Source of the DNA: Oleispira sp963851095
GTDB lineage: Bacteria > Pseudomonadota > Gammaproteobacteria > Pseudomonadales > Oceanobacteraceae
Length of the DNA stretch: 64,000 nt
Reading direction: 5' to 3'
Assembly: GCA_963851095.1 (NCBI GenBank)
Contig: CAWKOX010000007.1
Span: 310,001-374,000, forward strand
Part shown: piece after piece, positions 1 through 8,422 of the stretch
How the letters are laid out: each line of letters begins with the position of its first letter
Numbering within the stretch: position 1 is the first letter of the stretch
Program-made: the position numbers and the translations under genes
The notes under the pieces: generated by a model
Databases searched by the model: none
The model's input: only the letters and a program-made list of their open reading frames with translations
Told to the model about the DNA's origin: nothing

Positions 1-58
1 ACAAGCTGACAGTACCGTCTAAAACTTGTCTTGGATGCATGCGATTTTCTTTGCTCAT
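1..58 (-). CDS. 5' end of an unidentified gene (truncated by window edge)
   Basis: On the minus strand an ATG at 58 opens a frame without stops to the window edge (MSKENRMHPRQVLDGTVSL). A purine-rich GGGGAAG lies about nine bases upstream of the ATG. It is divergent from cobU, and the roughly 100-base gap would hold both promoters. Nineteen residues are too few for a family call. It could belong to the cobalamin cluster but nothing seen here proves it. Confidence 0.4.
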   Translation of the reverse strand, partial: MSKENRMHPRQVLDGTVSL

Positions 59-158
59 GGCGGTATACTTCCCCGATTTTGATTAACTAAATTATAGACG
101 TTATTTCGTAAAGCGTTATTTCACTGATTTTATACAATCAGATTATTAGGCCAGAGAC

Positions 159-722
159 ATGAGTGATGGTATGAACAGTCGGGTACATTTGATATTGGGT
201 GGCGCGCGATCAGGTAAAAGCCGATTTGCCGAACAGCTCGCCAAAGACTCGGCCAAAACCGTGGTCTATATTGCCACGGCGACGGTTTATGATGACGAAA
301 TGCAGCAGCGTATTAATCGTCACATCGACGATAGACCCAATCATTGGCAGACGGTTGAAGAACCTTTATTGCTAGCAGAGGTGCTTAAACAGCATGCGAA
401 GGATGATGTGTGTATTCTGGTCGATTGCTTAACCTTATGGCTAAGCAATGTATTGATGACTGAGCAAGATCAATCTGAAGAGGTTCAAGACGGTATAAAA
501 TCCCTGGCGCAATATAAAGCAGAATTCTTAAGCGCTATCGCCGATTTACCTGGGCAAGTAATTCTGGTCAGTAACGAAGTCGGTCAGGGGATTGTTCCAA
601 TGGGAGAGTTGAGTCGACGCTTTGTGGATGAGGCCGGTTGGCTGCATCAAGACATTGCCCGTATCGCGAATAACGTTACTTTAGTGGTGGCTGGATTACC
701 CATGGTATTGAAAGGTTCGTAA
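159..722 (+). CDS. cobU: Bifunctional adenosylcobinamide kinase / adenosylcobinamide-phosphate guanylyltransferase
   Basis: CobU/CobP phosphorylates adenosylcobinamide and then transfers GMP, giving AdoCbi-GDP for CobS. The P-loop GGARSGKSRFAE lies near residues 14-25. The family segment RINRHIDDRP holds the histidine that becomes guanylylated in characterised CobU. Further conserved blocks are LVDCLTLWLSN and SNEVGQGIVP. At 187 aa it has the usual length. It is the first gene of a plus-strand run cobU-cobT-cobC-cobS with small gaps, so an operon is likely. A second in-frame ATG (MNSRVHL) lies four codons downstream, so the exact start is slightly uncertain. Confidence 0.95.
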   Translation: MSDGMNSRVHLILGGARSGKSRFAEQLAKDSAKTVVYIATATVYDDEMQQRINRHIDDRPNHWQTVEEPLLLAEVLKQHAKDDVCILVDCLTLWLSNVLMTEQDQSEEVQDGIKSLAQYKAEFLSAIADLPGQVILVSNEVGQGIVPMGELSRRFVDEAGWLHQDIARIANNVTLVVAGLPMVLKGS

Positions 723-765
723 GCAAAAAATAATTAAGTGACAACAATTTAAATTGAGAAGATAC

Positions 766-1824
766 ATGGCACAAGTTTGGTGGGAAAACGATTGCTTAGC
801 GATCAATGAAAAAGTAAAAACTCAAGCCGAAGAGCGTCAGGCTATGCTAACAAAGCCAGCCGGATCTTTAGGCCGTCTAGAAGAAGTCGCCATTACCTTG
901 GCTGCTTTATATGGCGATGATGAACCTGACATTAAGCAGCCGCTGATTACAATTTTTGCAGGCGATCATGGTGTCGTAGCACAAGGTGTATCTGCTTTCC
1001 CTCAGGCGGTTACGGTAGAGATGATTCGTAACTTTGTAAAAGGTGGCGCGGCGATTTCTGTGTTGGCGCAGGTTAATAATGCAGACTTAAAAGTTGTTAA
1101 TTGTGGTACAGCGTTCGATGTTGATTTTGCCGATGATTATGCGGCTTATATCGATAAGCAAATCGGACAAGGCACCGCTGATTTAAGTTTAGAAAGTGCA
1201 ATGACGGCCGAGCAGTTGCAACAAGCGTTGAACATTGGGAAGCAGATTATTGAGCAAGCAAAAAAAGACGGAGTTGATCTGTTTATTGCGGGTGAAATGG
1301 GTATTGGCAATACCACCCCGGCAGCGGCGCTAGGGTGTGCTTATCTTTCACAAAACGCTAAAAATATGGCAGGTCGTGGTACTGGTATTGATGACGCAGC
1401 ATTACTTAATAAAATGAATGTCATTGATAATGCATTAGCACGCTTGCCGCTAGCAGAACAAACGGCCGAGCAAATATTGCAAGAGCTGGGTGGCTTCGAA
1501 ATTACCGCTATTGTAGGGGCTTATATTCGATGTGCCCAACTGGGCATCCCGGTTTTGGTTGACGGCTTTATTACGACAGCGGCTGCATTGGCCGCGTGTA
1601 AAATGAATCCTCAAGTTCAAGATTGGTTGTTGTTTGCCCATGAATCCGTTGAGCCGGGTCATGCCCTTATGCTCAATGCGTTAGCCGCCAAACCGTTATT
1701 AAATTTAGGTTTACGCTTAGGGGAAGGTAGTGGTGCAGGTACGGCTTTGCCTATCTTGCGCCAAGCGTGCGCCTTACATAACGGCATGGCAACGTTTGCG
1801 GAAGCCGCTGTTTCGAATAAATAA
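766..1824 (+). CDS. cobT: Nicotinate-nucleotide--dimethylbenzimidazole phosphoribosyltransferase
   Basis: CobT makes alpha-ribazole 5'-phosphate from nicotinate mononucleotide and the lower-ligand base, for the nucleotide loop of B12. Visible family blocks are FAGDHGVVAQGVSAFP, GGAAISVLA, GEMGIGNTTPAAAL and, near the C-terminus, LRLGEGSGAGTALP, which carries the glutamate assigned as catalytic in this family. The frame can be extended to a TTG at 754, but the ATG at 766 is preceded at proper spacing by AGAAGA and gives the natural N-terminus MAQVWW. It lies 43 bases after cobU and 14 before cobC, consistent with one transcript. Confidence 0.95.
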   Translation: MAQVWWENDCLAINEKVKTQAEERQAMLTKPAGSLGRLEEVAITLAALYGDDEPDIKQPLITIFAGDHGVVAQGVSAFPQAVTVEMIRNFVKGGAAISVLAQVNNADLKVVNCGTAFDVDFADDYAAYIDKQIGQGTADLSLESAMTAEQLQQALNIGKQIIEQAKKDGVDLFIAGEMGIGNTTPAAALGCAYLSQNAKNMAGRGTGIDDAALLNKMNVIDNALARLPLAEQTAEQILQELGGFEITAIVGAYIRCAQLGIPVLVDGFITTAAALAACKMNPQVQDWLLFAHESVEPGHALMLNALAAKPLLNLGLRLGEGSGAGTALPILRQACALHNGMATFAEAAVSNK

Positions 1825-1838
1825 TTTTTGAAAAGAAG

Positions 1839-2564
1839 ATGCAAACAATGCAACCCACTTTTATTGATGTGATGCGCCATGGTGAACCCGAAGGAATTTG
1901 TCCTGAAGGGGGAACGATTTTACGTGGACGAACGGATCACGCCTTAACGGATAAGGGGTGGTTGCAAGCATATCAGCGCGCTGAGCAGTTATTGAACGAT
2001 GGCAAGGAATGGGACGTTATTATCTCATCACCGTTAATTCGTTGCGCTCATTTTGCTAAGGCGTTGGCCGCTGAAAAACTAATAAGTCATCCTGATTGTT
2101 TAATCGATACGCGTTGGCGTGAAATTGATTATGGTGATTGGGATGGTTTAAGTACGGCTAGAATTTGGCAAAAATCCCCAGAGCTGATGGAGAAAATGTG
2201 GCAAGATCCTATGGGGTTTTGTGCCCCAGAAGGAGAAGCGGTGACAGACTTTAGTGTACGCATTGAGCAAGCGTGGTCCGACTTATTACTGCAGCATCAA
2301 GGTAAGCGTATTTTATTAGTATGTCACGGTGGCGTCATGCGATTATTATTGAAACAACTATTGTTGCTCGCGCCTGAAGCGATGAATCGTTTTGCCATTC
2401 CTTATGCAGCGGTCTCTCGATTGAGAATCGATCATTCTACTTCGCAAGAAGGGTTAGCTTTGACTTGGCCAAGCCTAGTGACTCACTTGGGTGAAGCGAT
2501 AAGCGTAGAAAAACCAGATACAGAAAAACAGATGCAGAAAAACGGGAACATAAATAATGAATAA
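1839..2564 (+). CDS. cobC: Alpha-ribazole phosphatase-like histidine phosphatase
   Basis: A histidine phosphatase (phosphoglycerate mutase-like) protein. The catalytic MRHGEPEG motif is near residue 13 and the second histidine is in LVCHGGVMRLLL. Its position between cobT and cobS supports CobC, which removes the phosphate from alpha-ribazole-P or adenosylcobalamin-P. The ATG at 1848 (MQPTFIDVMRHG) is an alternative start with better spacing from the AAAAGAAG upstream. The C-terminus carries a low-complexity tail, encoded partly by a 14-bp direct duplication (2515-2528 / 2529-2542, 13 of 14 identical). It overlaps cobS by eight bases. Confidence 0.9.
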   Translation: MQTMQPTFIDVMRHGEPEGICPEGGTILRGRTDHALTDKGWLQAYQRAEQLLNDGKEWDVIISSPLIRCAHFAKALAAEKLISHPDCLIDTRWREIDYGDWDGLSTARIWQKSPELMEKMWQDPMGFCAPEGEAVTDFSVRIEQAWSDLLLQHQGKRILLVCHGGVMRLLLKQLLLLAPEAMNRFAIPYAAVSRLRIDHSTSQEGLALTWPSLVTHLGEAISVEKPDTEKQMQKNGNINNE

Positions 2565-3372
2565 GCTAAAACTCGTATGGTTTTCGTTTTGGTACGCCAT
2601 CGCCTTTTTGACCCGAATTCCAGCGGTTAATTTATCAAAAGCATTAAATATTAATAACAAAGAAATCGGCCAAAGTTCACTCTATTTTTATCCTCTTGTT
2701 GGTTTAATCATCGGCGCACTTGTTTGCATCGTTTATGTTATTTGTGCGTGGCAGGTGAGTAATTCATATCCGCAATTATCCACCAGTTTTGATAGTTCAA
2801 GCCTAGTGATTGCAGCGTTAATGCTACTGGTTTGGAGTCTGCTGACTGGGGGATTACACCTAGATGGTTTGGCTGATTCAGCAGATGCCTGGGTTGGAGG
2901 GTATGGAGATAAACAACGCACGCTGGCCATTATGAAAGATCCAACGATCGGCCCAATGGGCACGATGCTGGTGGTCTTGGTTCTATTATTAAAATTTTCC
3001 GCATTAGTCGTGGTGGTCGATAAAGCCTATGATTTCTATTTTGTTGGCGCTGTTTTAGCGGTTCCCATGCTTGCACGCTTTAGTATTTTACCTTTATTTT
3101 ATTTCACCCCTTATGTGCGGGATGAGGGTTTAGGCAGCAATTTAAAACGATCGATAAGCCCGACCCTCATGATGATTGTATCGGTGGTCACGCTATTAAT
3201 GGCGGTGATTTTTTTGCAGCAAAAATCGTTATTAATCATCATTCTGGCAGCGGCCATTTTATTGTGGGCAAGAAATATTATGATGCAACGAATTGGCGGC
3301 ACAACAGGGGATACCGCCGGAGCATTAATCGAGGTGCAAGAAGCCTTATTATTATGTGCTTTGGTTTTATAA
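2557..3372 (+). CDS. cobS: Adenosylcobinamide-GDP ribazoletransferase (cobalamin synthase)
   Basis: Integral inner-membrane enzyme joining AdoCbi-GDP with alpha-ribazole (phosphate) to make the completed cobalamin. The family signature is LLTGGLHLDGLADSADAW, followed by the acidic motif around MKDPTIGPMGT. There are about six hydrophobic helices, and near the C-terminus the GGTTGDTAGALIE motif typical of CobS. At 271 aa it is slightly longer than many homologues. It overlaps cobC by eight bases, indicating translational coupling, and is convergent with cobQ; no clear terminator is visible in the 52-base gap. Confidence 0.95.
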   Translation: MNKLKLVWFSFWYAIAFLTRIPAVNLSKALNINNKEIGQSSLYFYPLVGLIIGALVCIVYVICAWQVSNSYPQLSTSFDSSSLVIAALMLLVWSLLTGGLHLDGLADSADAWVGGYGDKQRTLAIMKDPTIGPMGTMLVVLVLLLKFSALVVVVDKAYDFYFVGAVLAVPMLARFSILPLFYFTPYVRDEGLGSNLKRSISPTLMMIVSVVTLLMAVIFLQQKSLLIIILAAAILLWARNIMMQRIGGTTGDTAGALIEVQEALLLCALVL

Positions 3373-3424
3373 TATCTGCAGTTTTAAAGAGACTTTCAAA
3401 AAACCTAAACCATTTATGCTTCTC

Positions 3425-5107
3425 TTAATCTTCTACTGACTTGGATTGGGTGAACGTCGCTAATGATGCTTCCAGCTTTTGCCAATCAAAGCTTTCGAAA
3501 GCAGAATCGGCCAAAGCATCAAGGCTTTTTTCACGCAAGACTTGATAATCGACGAGCTGCGTTTCAGCACCTGCCCAGCGTAAAATGGCTTGTAACGCTT
3601 CAGGGGTATCCATTAACCCGTGCCAGTAACTGGCCAGGATTTGCTCGTCATCTGAAAGTAAGGCGCAAATATGCTGATCTTCCGTGGTGATGATCGATTT
3701 ACTTTTAGTGCTTGTCGTATGACCAGCTTCTCTCTCTTTAGAAAAGCCGCTAGATGAATTGCTAGCAGAACCATGAGTAGACGCCAGCGTTAGCCCCGCA
3801 TGAATCTCATAGCCTTGAATATCGCAACTGGCTTGGTTCGGCAAATTGAGCTTACCCGTAACATTCTTTAATGTTTTCTCAGGCTGTAATTCGGTATCAA
3901 TATTTAACCAGCCAAAACCTTCGCTATTGCCCGGCAGACCTTCTAACCCTAGTGGATCTTGAATGGTATTTCCGAGCATCTGCAGGCCTCCACAAATCCC
4001 TAAAATTTTTCCGCCGTAGCGTAAATGTTGCTGCAAATAAGGCAGCCAGCCTTGTTCTTTTAACCAAGCCAAATCAGCGCGCGTATTTTTTGAACCGGGT
4101 AAAATGATTAGATCAGCTTTAGGAATATGAGCGGCTTCGGTAACACGGCTGCCTGAAATGGACGGGCCGATTAACTCCAGGTCGACTTGTGGGTGGGCGG
4201 CAATAGGATCGAGATCGGTATGGTTGCTGACTCGTGGATAAATCGGCACAACGACTTTTAGTTTTTTGGGGTTAAGGGCTTCTGGGCTCTCAGATACAGA
4301 TTCTGAAAGACTAACAGAGTCTTCAGAATCTAGGTGTAATCCCATTAAATACGGTAAAACAGCGAGTACGGGTTTGCCGGTTTTTTCTTCGAGCCAATCC
4401 AGCCCCGGTTGCAATAAACTGACATCACCACGAAAACGATTAATGACAAACCCCACGACTCTATTTCGCTCTGATGGTGAAAGGCAATCGAGTGTGCCAA
4501 TTATGTGAGCGAATACGCCACCACGATCGATGTCGGCGATGATAATAACGGGGCAATCAACAGCTTCAGCAAAGCCCATATTGGCAATGTCGCGGTCGCG
4601 TAGATTTATTTCTGCTGGGCTGCCTGCACCTTCTGCAACAACCCAGTCATATTGTTGTCTGAGTCGTTTGTGTGACGCTAAAACGGCTTTCATTGCGGTT
4701 GGTTTATAGTCGTGGTACTGGCGAGCTTTCATTTTTCCGCCATCAGCTTCACCCTTTTCGTTCACAATGGGCTTGCCATTAATGATCACTTGGCAGCCAA
4801 TATCGGACGTTGGTTTTAGTAATACGGGGTTGAAGTCGGTATGCGATTTTAATCCACAGGCTTGTGCTTGTAAGGCTTGAGCACGGCCAATTTCTCCACC
4901 GTCTTCGGTCACGGCACTATTGAGCGCCATGTTTTGAGATTTGAAGGGCGCTACTGAGAGACCTTGGCGTTTGAATACCCGACCTAAAGCGCAGCAGAGG
5001 GTGCTTTTTCCTGCATCGGAAGTCGTTCCCTGAACCATGAGCGTGAGCTGTTTATTGTTATTTAAAAGACGTTCAAGCGCACGCTGTTGTTCAACTTGTG
5101 GAAGCAT
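3425..5107 (-). CDS. cobQ: Cobyric acid synthase (glutamine-hydrolysing)
   Basis: CobQ/CbiP amidates adenosylcobyrinic a,c-diamide at four carboxylates to give adenosylcobyric acid. The N-terminal ATP-binding segment is MVQGTTSDAGKSTLCCALG. The glutamine amidotransferase half has the nucleophile in GICGGLQMLG and the histidine in YWHGLMD. At 560 aa it exceeds the usual length of about 490. The surplus is a Ser/Glu-rich stretch near residues 265-285 and a Ser/Thr/Lys-rich insertion near 439-470, both outside catalytic motifs. It is the only minus-strand gene in the cluster, convergent with cobS and divergent from cbiB. Confidence 0.95.
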   Translation of the reverse strand: MLPQVEQQRALERLLNNNKQLTLMVQGTTSDAGKSTLCCALGRVFKRQGLSVAPFKSQNMALNSAVTEDGGEIGRAQALQAQACGLKSHTDFNPVLLKPTSDIGCQVIINGKPIVNEKGEADGGKMKARQYHDYKPTAMKAVLASHKRLRQQYDWVVAEGAGSPAEINLRDRDIANMGFAEAVDCPVIIIADIDRGGVFAHIIGTLDCLSPSERNRVVGFVINRFRGDVSLLQPGLDWLEEKTGKPVLAVLPYLMGLHLDSEDSVSLSESVSESPEALNPKKLKVVVPIYPRVSNHTDLDPIAAHPQVDLELIGPSISGSRVTEAAHIPKADLIILPGSKNTRADLAWLKEQGWLPYLQQHLRYGGKILGICGGLQMLGNTIQDPLGLEGLPGNSEGFGWLNIDTELQPEKTLKNVTGKLNLPNQASCDIQGYEIHAGLTLASTHGSASNSSSGFSKEREAGHTTSTKSKSIITTEDQHICALLSDDEQILASYWHGLMDTPEALQAILRWAGAETQLVDYQVLREKSLDALADSAFESFDWQKLEASLATFTQSKSVED

Positions 5108-5147
5108 AAAAAGGGTAAGCCTGCTAAAATCAAAAGGGTCGTTAATC

Positions 5148-5173
5148 GTCTACTCAGTAAAGACTGAGTGACG
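5148..5173. promoter_or_regulatory. Inverted repeat in the cobQ/cbiB divergent spacer
   Basis: CGTC-T-ACTCAGT, four bases, ACTCAGT's complement ACTGAGT, then GACG. The two seven-base arms are perfect and the outer four-base arms pair across a single bulge. It sits in the 115-base divergent spacer, 41 bases from the cobQ start and about 50 from the cbiB start. That position suits a dimeric repressor operator or a leader hairpin. No known operator consensus was recognised. Confidence 0.4.
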
Positions 5174-5222
5174 AAAAAACGGTATTAAGTATTTATGAAA
5201 ACCAATTTTAAGAGATTATATC

Positions 5223-6167
5223 TTGATACTCAGTTTTTTTTCATTGTTATTGGCGTTGGCATTAGATTATCGCTTTGCTGAACCTAAAAAATATCACCCG
5301 TTGGTCGGTTTTGGACGCTATGTAAATTTTTTGCAGAAGACGTTTAATCGCTCAAATAACGCAGCGGTAGATGTTCGCACGCAGTTTATTAATGGCACCT
5401 TAGCGTGCCTGTTAGCGATTATTCCTATACTGGGGGCCATTATCATCGTACAGCATTCGATGCCTGCCATTATCAACGTGTTTATCGATGCGGGTTTATT
5501 ATATTTATGCATCGGCTGGTCTAGCCTTCAACAGCATGCTCGCGCCATTTTTACCGAATTAAACATTAATCAAATTGATTTAGCGCGCACTAAGCTGAGT
5601 TGGATTGTGAGTCGTGAGACCGATCAATTAGACGGTACTCAAATTGCACAGGGGTCTGTTGAAAGTGTGTTAGAAAATAGTTCAGACGCATTATTTGCGA
5701 GCCTCTTTTGGTTTATGGTCGCGGGTATTGAAGGGGCTGTTTTACACCGTTTAATTAATACATTAGATGCTATGTGGGGGTATAAAACACCTCAGTACTT
5801 ATACTTTGGTCGCTTTGCCGCTTACTTTGACGATGTGCTAAATTTTATTCCCGCGCGACTCACGGCTTATGGCTTTGTATTTTGTGCCCATTCAGTAGAG
5901 CAGGGGAAAAAAGCATTAAAATGCTGGCGAACTCAGGCTAAGCAATGCTCTAGCCCAAATGGTGGGCCAGTTATGACGGCAGGTGCTGGGGCGCTCAATG
6001 TTCGTTTAAGTGAAGGTGCTTATTATCATGGTGAGTGGCAAGAGAAACCATTAATGGGCTGCGGAGATGTTGCGCAAGCTCATACCATTGTAGAAGCATT
6101 AGCGTTGGTACAAAAAACATTATATTTCTGGTTGTTTAGTATCGGAGGGATCGTGTTTGTCCTTTAA
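5223..6167 (+). CDS. cbiB: Adenosylcobinamide-phosphate synthase
   Basis: CbiB (CobD in the Pseudomonas nomenclature) attaches aminopropanol phosphate to adenosylcobyric acid in the inner membrane. The N-terminal ALDYRFAEPKKYHPLVGFGR motif and SRETDQLDGTQIAQGSVESV are characteristic. So are the NTLDAMWGYKT and PARLTAYGF blocks and the C-terminal SPNGGPVMTAGAGALNVRL. Several hydrophobic segments fit a polytopic protein. The start is a TTG at 5223 preceded by AAGAGA; no ATG occurs before the first conserved block. It overlaps the next gene by 11 bases. Confidence 0.93.
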   Translation: MILSFFSLLLALALDYRFAEPKKYHPLVGFGRYVNFLQKTFNRSNNAAVDVRTQFINGTLACLLAIIPILGAIIIVQHSMPAIINVFIDAGLLYLCIGWSSLQQHARAIFTELNINQIDLARTKLSWIVSRETDQLDGTQIAQGSVESVLENSSDALFASLFWFMVAGIEGAVLHRLINTLDAMWGYKTPQYLYFGRFAAYFDDVLNFIPARLTAYGFVFCAHSVEQGKKALKCWRTQAKQCSSPNGGPVMTAGAGALNVRLSEGAYYHGEWQEKPLMGCGDVAQAHTIVEALALVQKTLYFWLFSIGGIVFVL

Positions 6168-7305
6168 TCAACTCTCGTCTAATCAAGGCTCGTCAGCAGG
6201 TCCTGCACCTAAAAAATTTCTGCCACTTCACGGCGGGGCGTTAAAGGCGGCCGCTGAATTTTTTGATATTCCTCATGAGCAGTGGCTGGATATTAGTACG
6301 GGCATCAACCCCGTTAGCTGGCCTGTGCCTGATATTCCTACTCAGGTATGGCAGCGTTTGCCGGAAGATCAATACGAGGGTGGCGACAGTATAGAGCAAG
6401 CGGCCTTAGCGTATTATTTAGCGAACATGCCGACAACAGATTCTAATGTAACTGCAGAAGTATCCGTACATAATTTGTTGCCTTGCGCAGGTTCGCAACA
6501 AGGCATTCGTTTATTGCCTCTGTTGTATGCAGCTTATAAAAGCATTCATAAAACCGAGGCGAAAGTTTGGGTAACTTCGGGCAGTTATGCCGAGCATGGC
6601 ATTGCTTGGGAAGATCAGGGGCATCGAGTGAGAAAAGTTGCCTGCGATAAAATCACAGAGCTTTTAACCCAACAGCCGGTTGATGTTCTTATTTTAGTAA
6701 ACCCCGATAATCCGAGTGGTCACCGTTGGTCGGTTGAGCAGTTATTAAAATGGTGGACCATTCTTCAGCGCCGCGGTGGTTGGTTAATTGTTGATGAAGC
6801 CTTTATGGACATGACTCCAGAGCAAAGTCTTTGCGGCAGTGTCGAGCGCAACGGACTATTTGTTTTGCGTTCTATTGGTAAATTTTTTGGTCTTGCAGGT
6901 TTGCGTTTAGGCTTTGTCTTTGCCGCTGCAAAAAATATCCAGCGTCTGCATAAAATGCTTGGGCCATGGGCACTGAGCCATCCGGCGCAATACTTAGGCC
7001 GTTTGGCTGTTCAAGATGAGAGTTGGATACGGAATCAGAATGAAGAGCTAGCTCAGCAGTCAGCACGTTTAAATACCCTACTTCAAAAGCATACTGGCTG
7101 CGACGTCCAAGGTACGCATTTATTTCAAACCGTTTATCACCCTAAATCTGAGCAGATATTCACTCAGCTTGCGCAGCAAGCAATTTTAGTACGCTATTTA
7201 CCGGCAACGTCAAAAACCGCTGAAGGTTTACGCTTTGGCTTGCCCGTTAATAACGAAGATAATTGGCAGCGACTAGAGATGGCTTTAAGCCAGCTAGTAT
7301 TTTAA
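6157..7305 (+). CDS. cobD: Threonine-phosphate decarboxylase, PLP-dependent
   Basis: Fold-type I aminotransferase-like enzyme that decarboxylates L-threonine O-3-phosphate to (R)-1-amino-2-propanol phosphate, the substrate for the preceding CbiB. Visible motifs are the N-terminal HGGALKAAAEFF and DISTGINPVSWPVP, NPDNPSGH, the PLP aspartate in VDEAFMDM, and the Schiff-base lysine in RSIGKFFGLAGLRLGF. The start is a TTG at 6157, supported by a strong GGAGGG at 6144-6149 inside cbiB, so the two are translationally coupled. It is named cobC in the Pseudomonas scheme. Length is close to the usual 360-380 aa. Confidence 0.93.
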   Translation: MSFNQLSSNQGSSAGPAPKKFLPLHGGALKAAAEFFDIPHEQWLDISTGINPVSWPVPDIPTQVWQRLPEDQYEGGDSIEQAALAYYLANMPTTDSNVTAEVSVHNLLPCAGSQQGIRLLPLLYAAYKSIHKTEAKVWVTSGSYAEHGIAWEDQGHRVRKVACDKITELLTQQPVDVLILVNPDNPSGHRWSVEQLLKWWTILQRRGGWLIVDEAFMDMTPEQSLCGSVERNGLFVLRSIGKFFGLAGLRLGFVFAAAKNIQRLHKMLGPWALSHPAQYLGRLAVQDESWIRNQNEELAQQSARLNTLLQKHTGCDVQGTHLFQTVYHPKSEQIFTQLAQQAILVRYLPATSKTAEGLRFGLPVNNEDNWQRLEMALSQLVF

Positions 7306-7332
7306 TATTTATAGGATTTACAGGAAGGTTTT

Positions 7333-8217
7333 ATGATTCGTTTAATGTCATTCTTGGTAACGCTCATTGTGTCCTTTAGTGCTTATTCTTTGTCTCAAGA
7401 AAAATCAATAACAGTTACCGATGATGATGGCAAAGAGCATGTGTTTGAGCAACCGGTTACTCGAATTGTTAGTCTGATGCCTCATGCAACCGAACTATTG
7501 TTTGAAGTCGGTGCGGGTAATAATATTGTCGGAGCCGTGCAGTATTCAGATTATCCAGAAGCCGCCAAAAGTATTCCAAGAGTCGGGGGTTATAGTGCAT
7601 TAAATATTGAAGCGATTGTCGCTTTAGAGCCCGAGTTATTAATTGCTTGGCCTGAAGGGAATCGCAACCGTGAGCTTGATCGCTTAAAGGCGCTTGGCTT
7701 ACCGATTTTAGTTTCTGATCCTAGAGAGTTTGACGACATTGCTAATGCCTTAACGATTTATGGCAAGGTAACAGGAAAAGAACAGCAAGCTGCACGTGCA
7801 GTAGCCGCTTTTAATAAAAAGTTAGCACATTTACGCCAGACTTATAGCCAGCAAAAAGAAGTCAGCGTTTTTTATCAAGTGTGGAACTCACCGTTAATGA
7901 CACAAAACGGTAATACTTTTATTAGTCGTGCAATTGAAGTGTGTGGTGGTCGCAATATTTTTTCTGATTTACCCATGACGAACCCTCAAGTTAGTATTGA
8001 ATCAATCTTAGTGCAAGATCCTCAAGTGATTGTTGCCAGTGGTATGGGGCAAGCTCGCCCTGAATGGCTAGACGATTGGCGTCAGTATAAAACGCTGCAA
8101 GCTGTACAGAAGAACCAGCTTTACCATATTCTACCTGAGCTATTTCAGCGCCCCACATCACGTTTTTTAGTGGGAACAGAGCAGTTATGTGAAGCGATGG
8201 AGCAGGCTAGAAACTAA
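7333..8217 (+). CDS. btuF: Periplasmic cobalamin-binding protein
   Basis: Class III substrate-binding protein of the BtuF type. It has a signal peptide of about 20 residues, then TRIVSLMPHATELLFEVGAG, GAVQYSDYPEAAK, and VGGYSALNIEAIVALEPELL. It should deliver B12 or cobinamide from the periplasm to BtuCD, neither of which is in the window. It is 27 bases downstream of cobD with an AGGAAGG ribosome site, so it closes the biosynthetic operon and links salvage uptake to assembly. Haem or siderophore binding cannot be excluded on sequence alone but the context argues for corrinoid. Confidence 0.88.
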   Translation: MIRLMSFLVTLIVSFSAYSLSQEKSITVTDDDGKEHVFEQPVTRIVSLMPHATELLFEVGAGNNIVGAVQYSDYPEAAKSIPRVGGYSALNIEAIVALEPELLIAWPEGNRNRELDRLKALGLPILVSDPREFDDIANALTIYGKVTGKEQQAARAVAAFNKKLAHLRQTYSQQKEVSVFYQVWNSPLMTQNGNTFISRAIEVCGGRNIFSDLPMTNPQVSIESILVQDPQVIVASGMGQARPEWLDDWRQYKTLQAVQKNQLYHILPELFQRPTSRFLVGTEQLCEAMEQARN

Positions 8218-8224
8218 ATTAAGC

Positions 8225-8256
8225 TAGAATAGGCTGCTTCTAGAACAGGCTGCTTG
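8225..8256. repeat. 16-bp tandem duplication after btuF
   Basis: TAGAATAGGCTGCTTC is followed directly by TAGAACAGGCTGCTTG (14 of 16 identical). It starts eight bases after the btuF stop. It is one of several short duplications of this kind in the window. Confidence 0.8.
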
Positions 8257-8422
8257 AAGTGTCGATGGTAGCCTTCGAACATAATCCTTAATCATTGTAA
8301 TTGTCCAAAATCTGATCAAAGAATAACCCGCTAATAAAGTAGTTGGCCAGTATTCATCTGAAACCCAAATCTTTAACTATACTGAATTGCAGATATGCAC
8401 ATTCTAATAGGATAAGGATTCT

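Noticed and set aside
4298..4332. Inverted repeat inside cobQ (AGATTCTGAAAGACT and its near complement)
   Set aside because: It falls in a Ser/Glu-rich low-complexity coding stretch, where alternating Ser and Glu codons produce such symmetry by chance.
8218..8422. PdhR operator upstream of aceE
   Set aside because: No AATTGGT/ACCAATT palindrome is present; only a half-like GTTGGCCAG, which is too weak.
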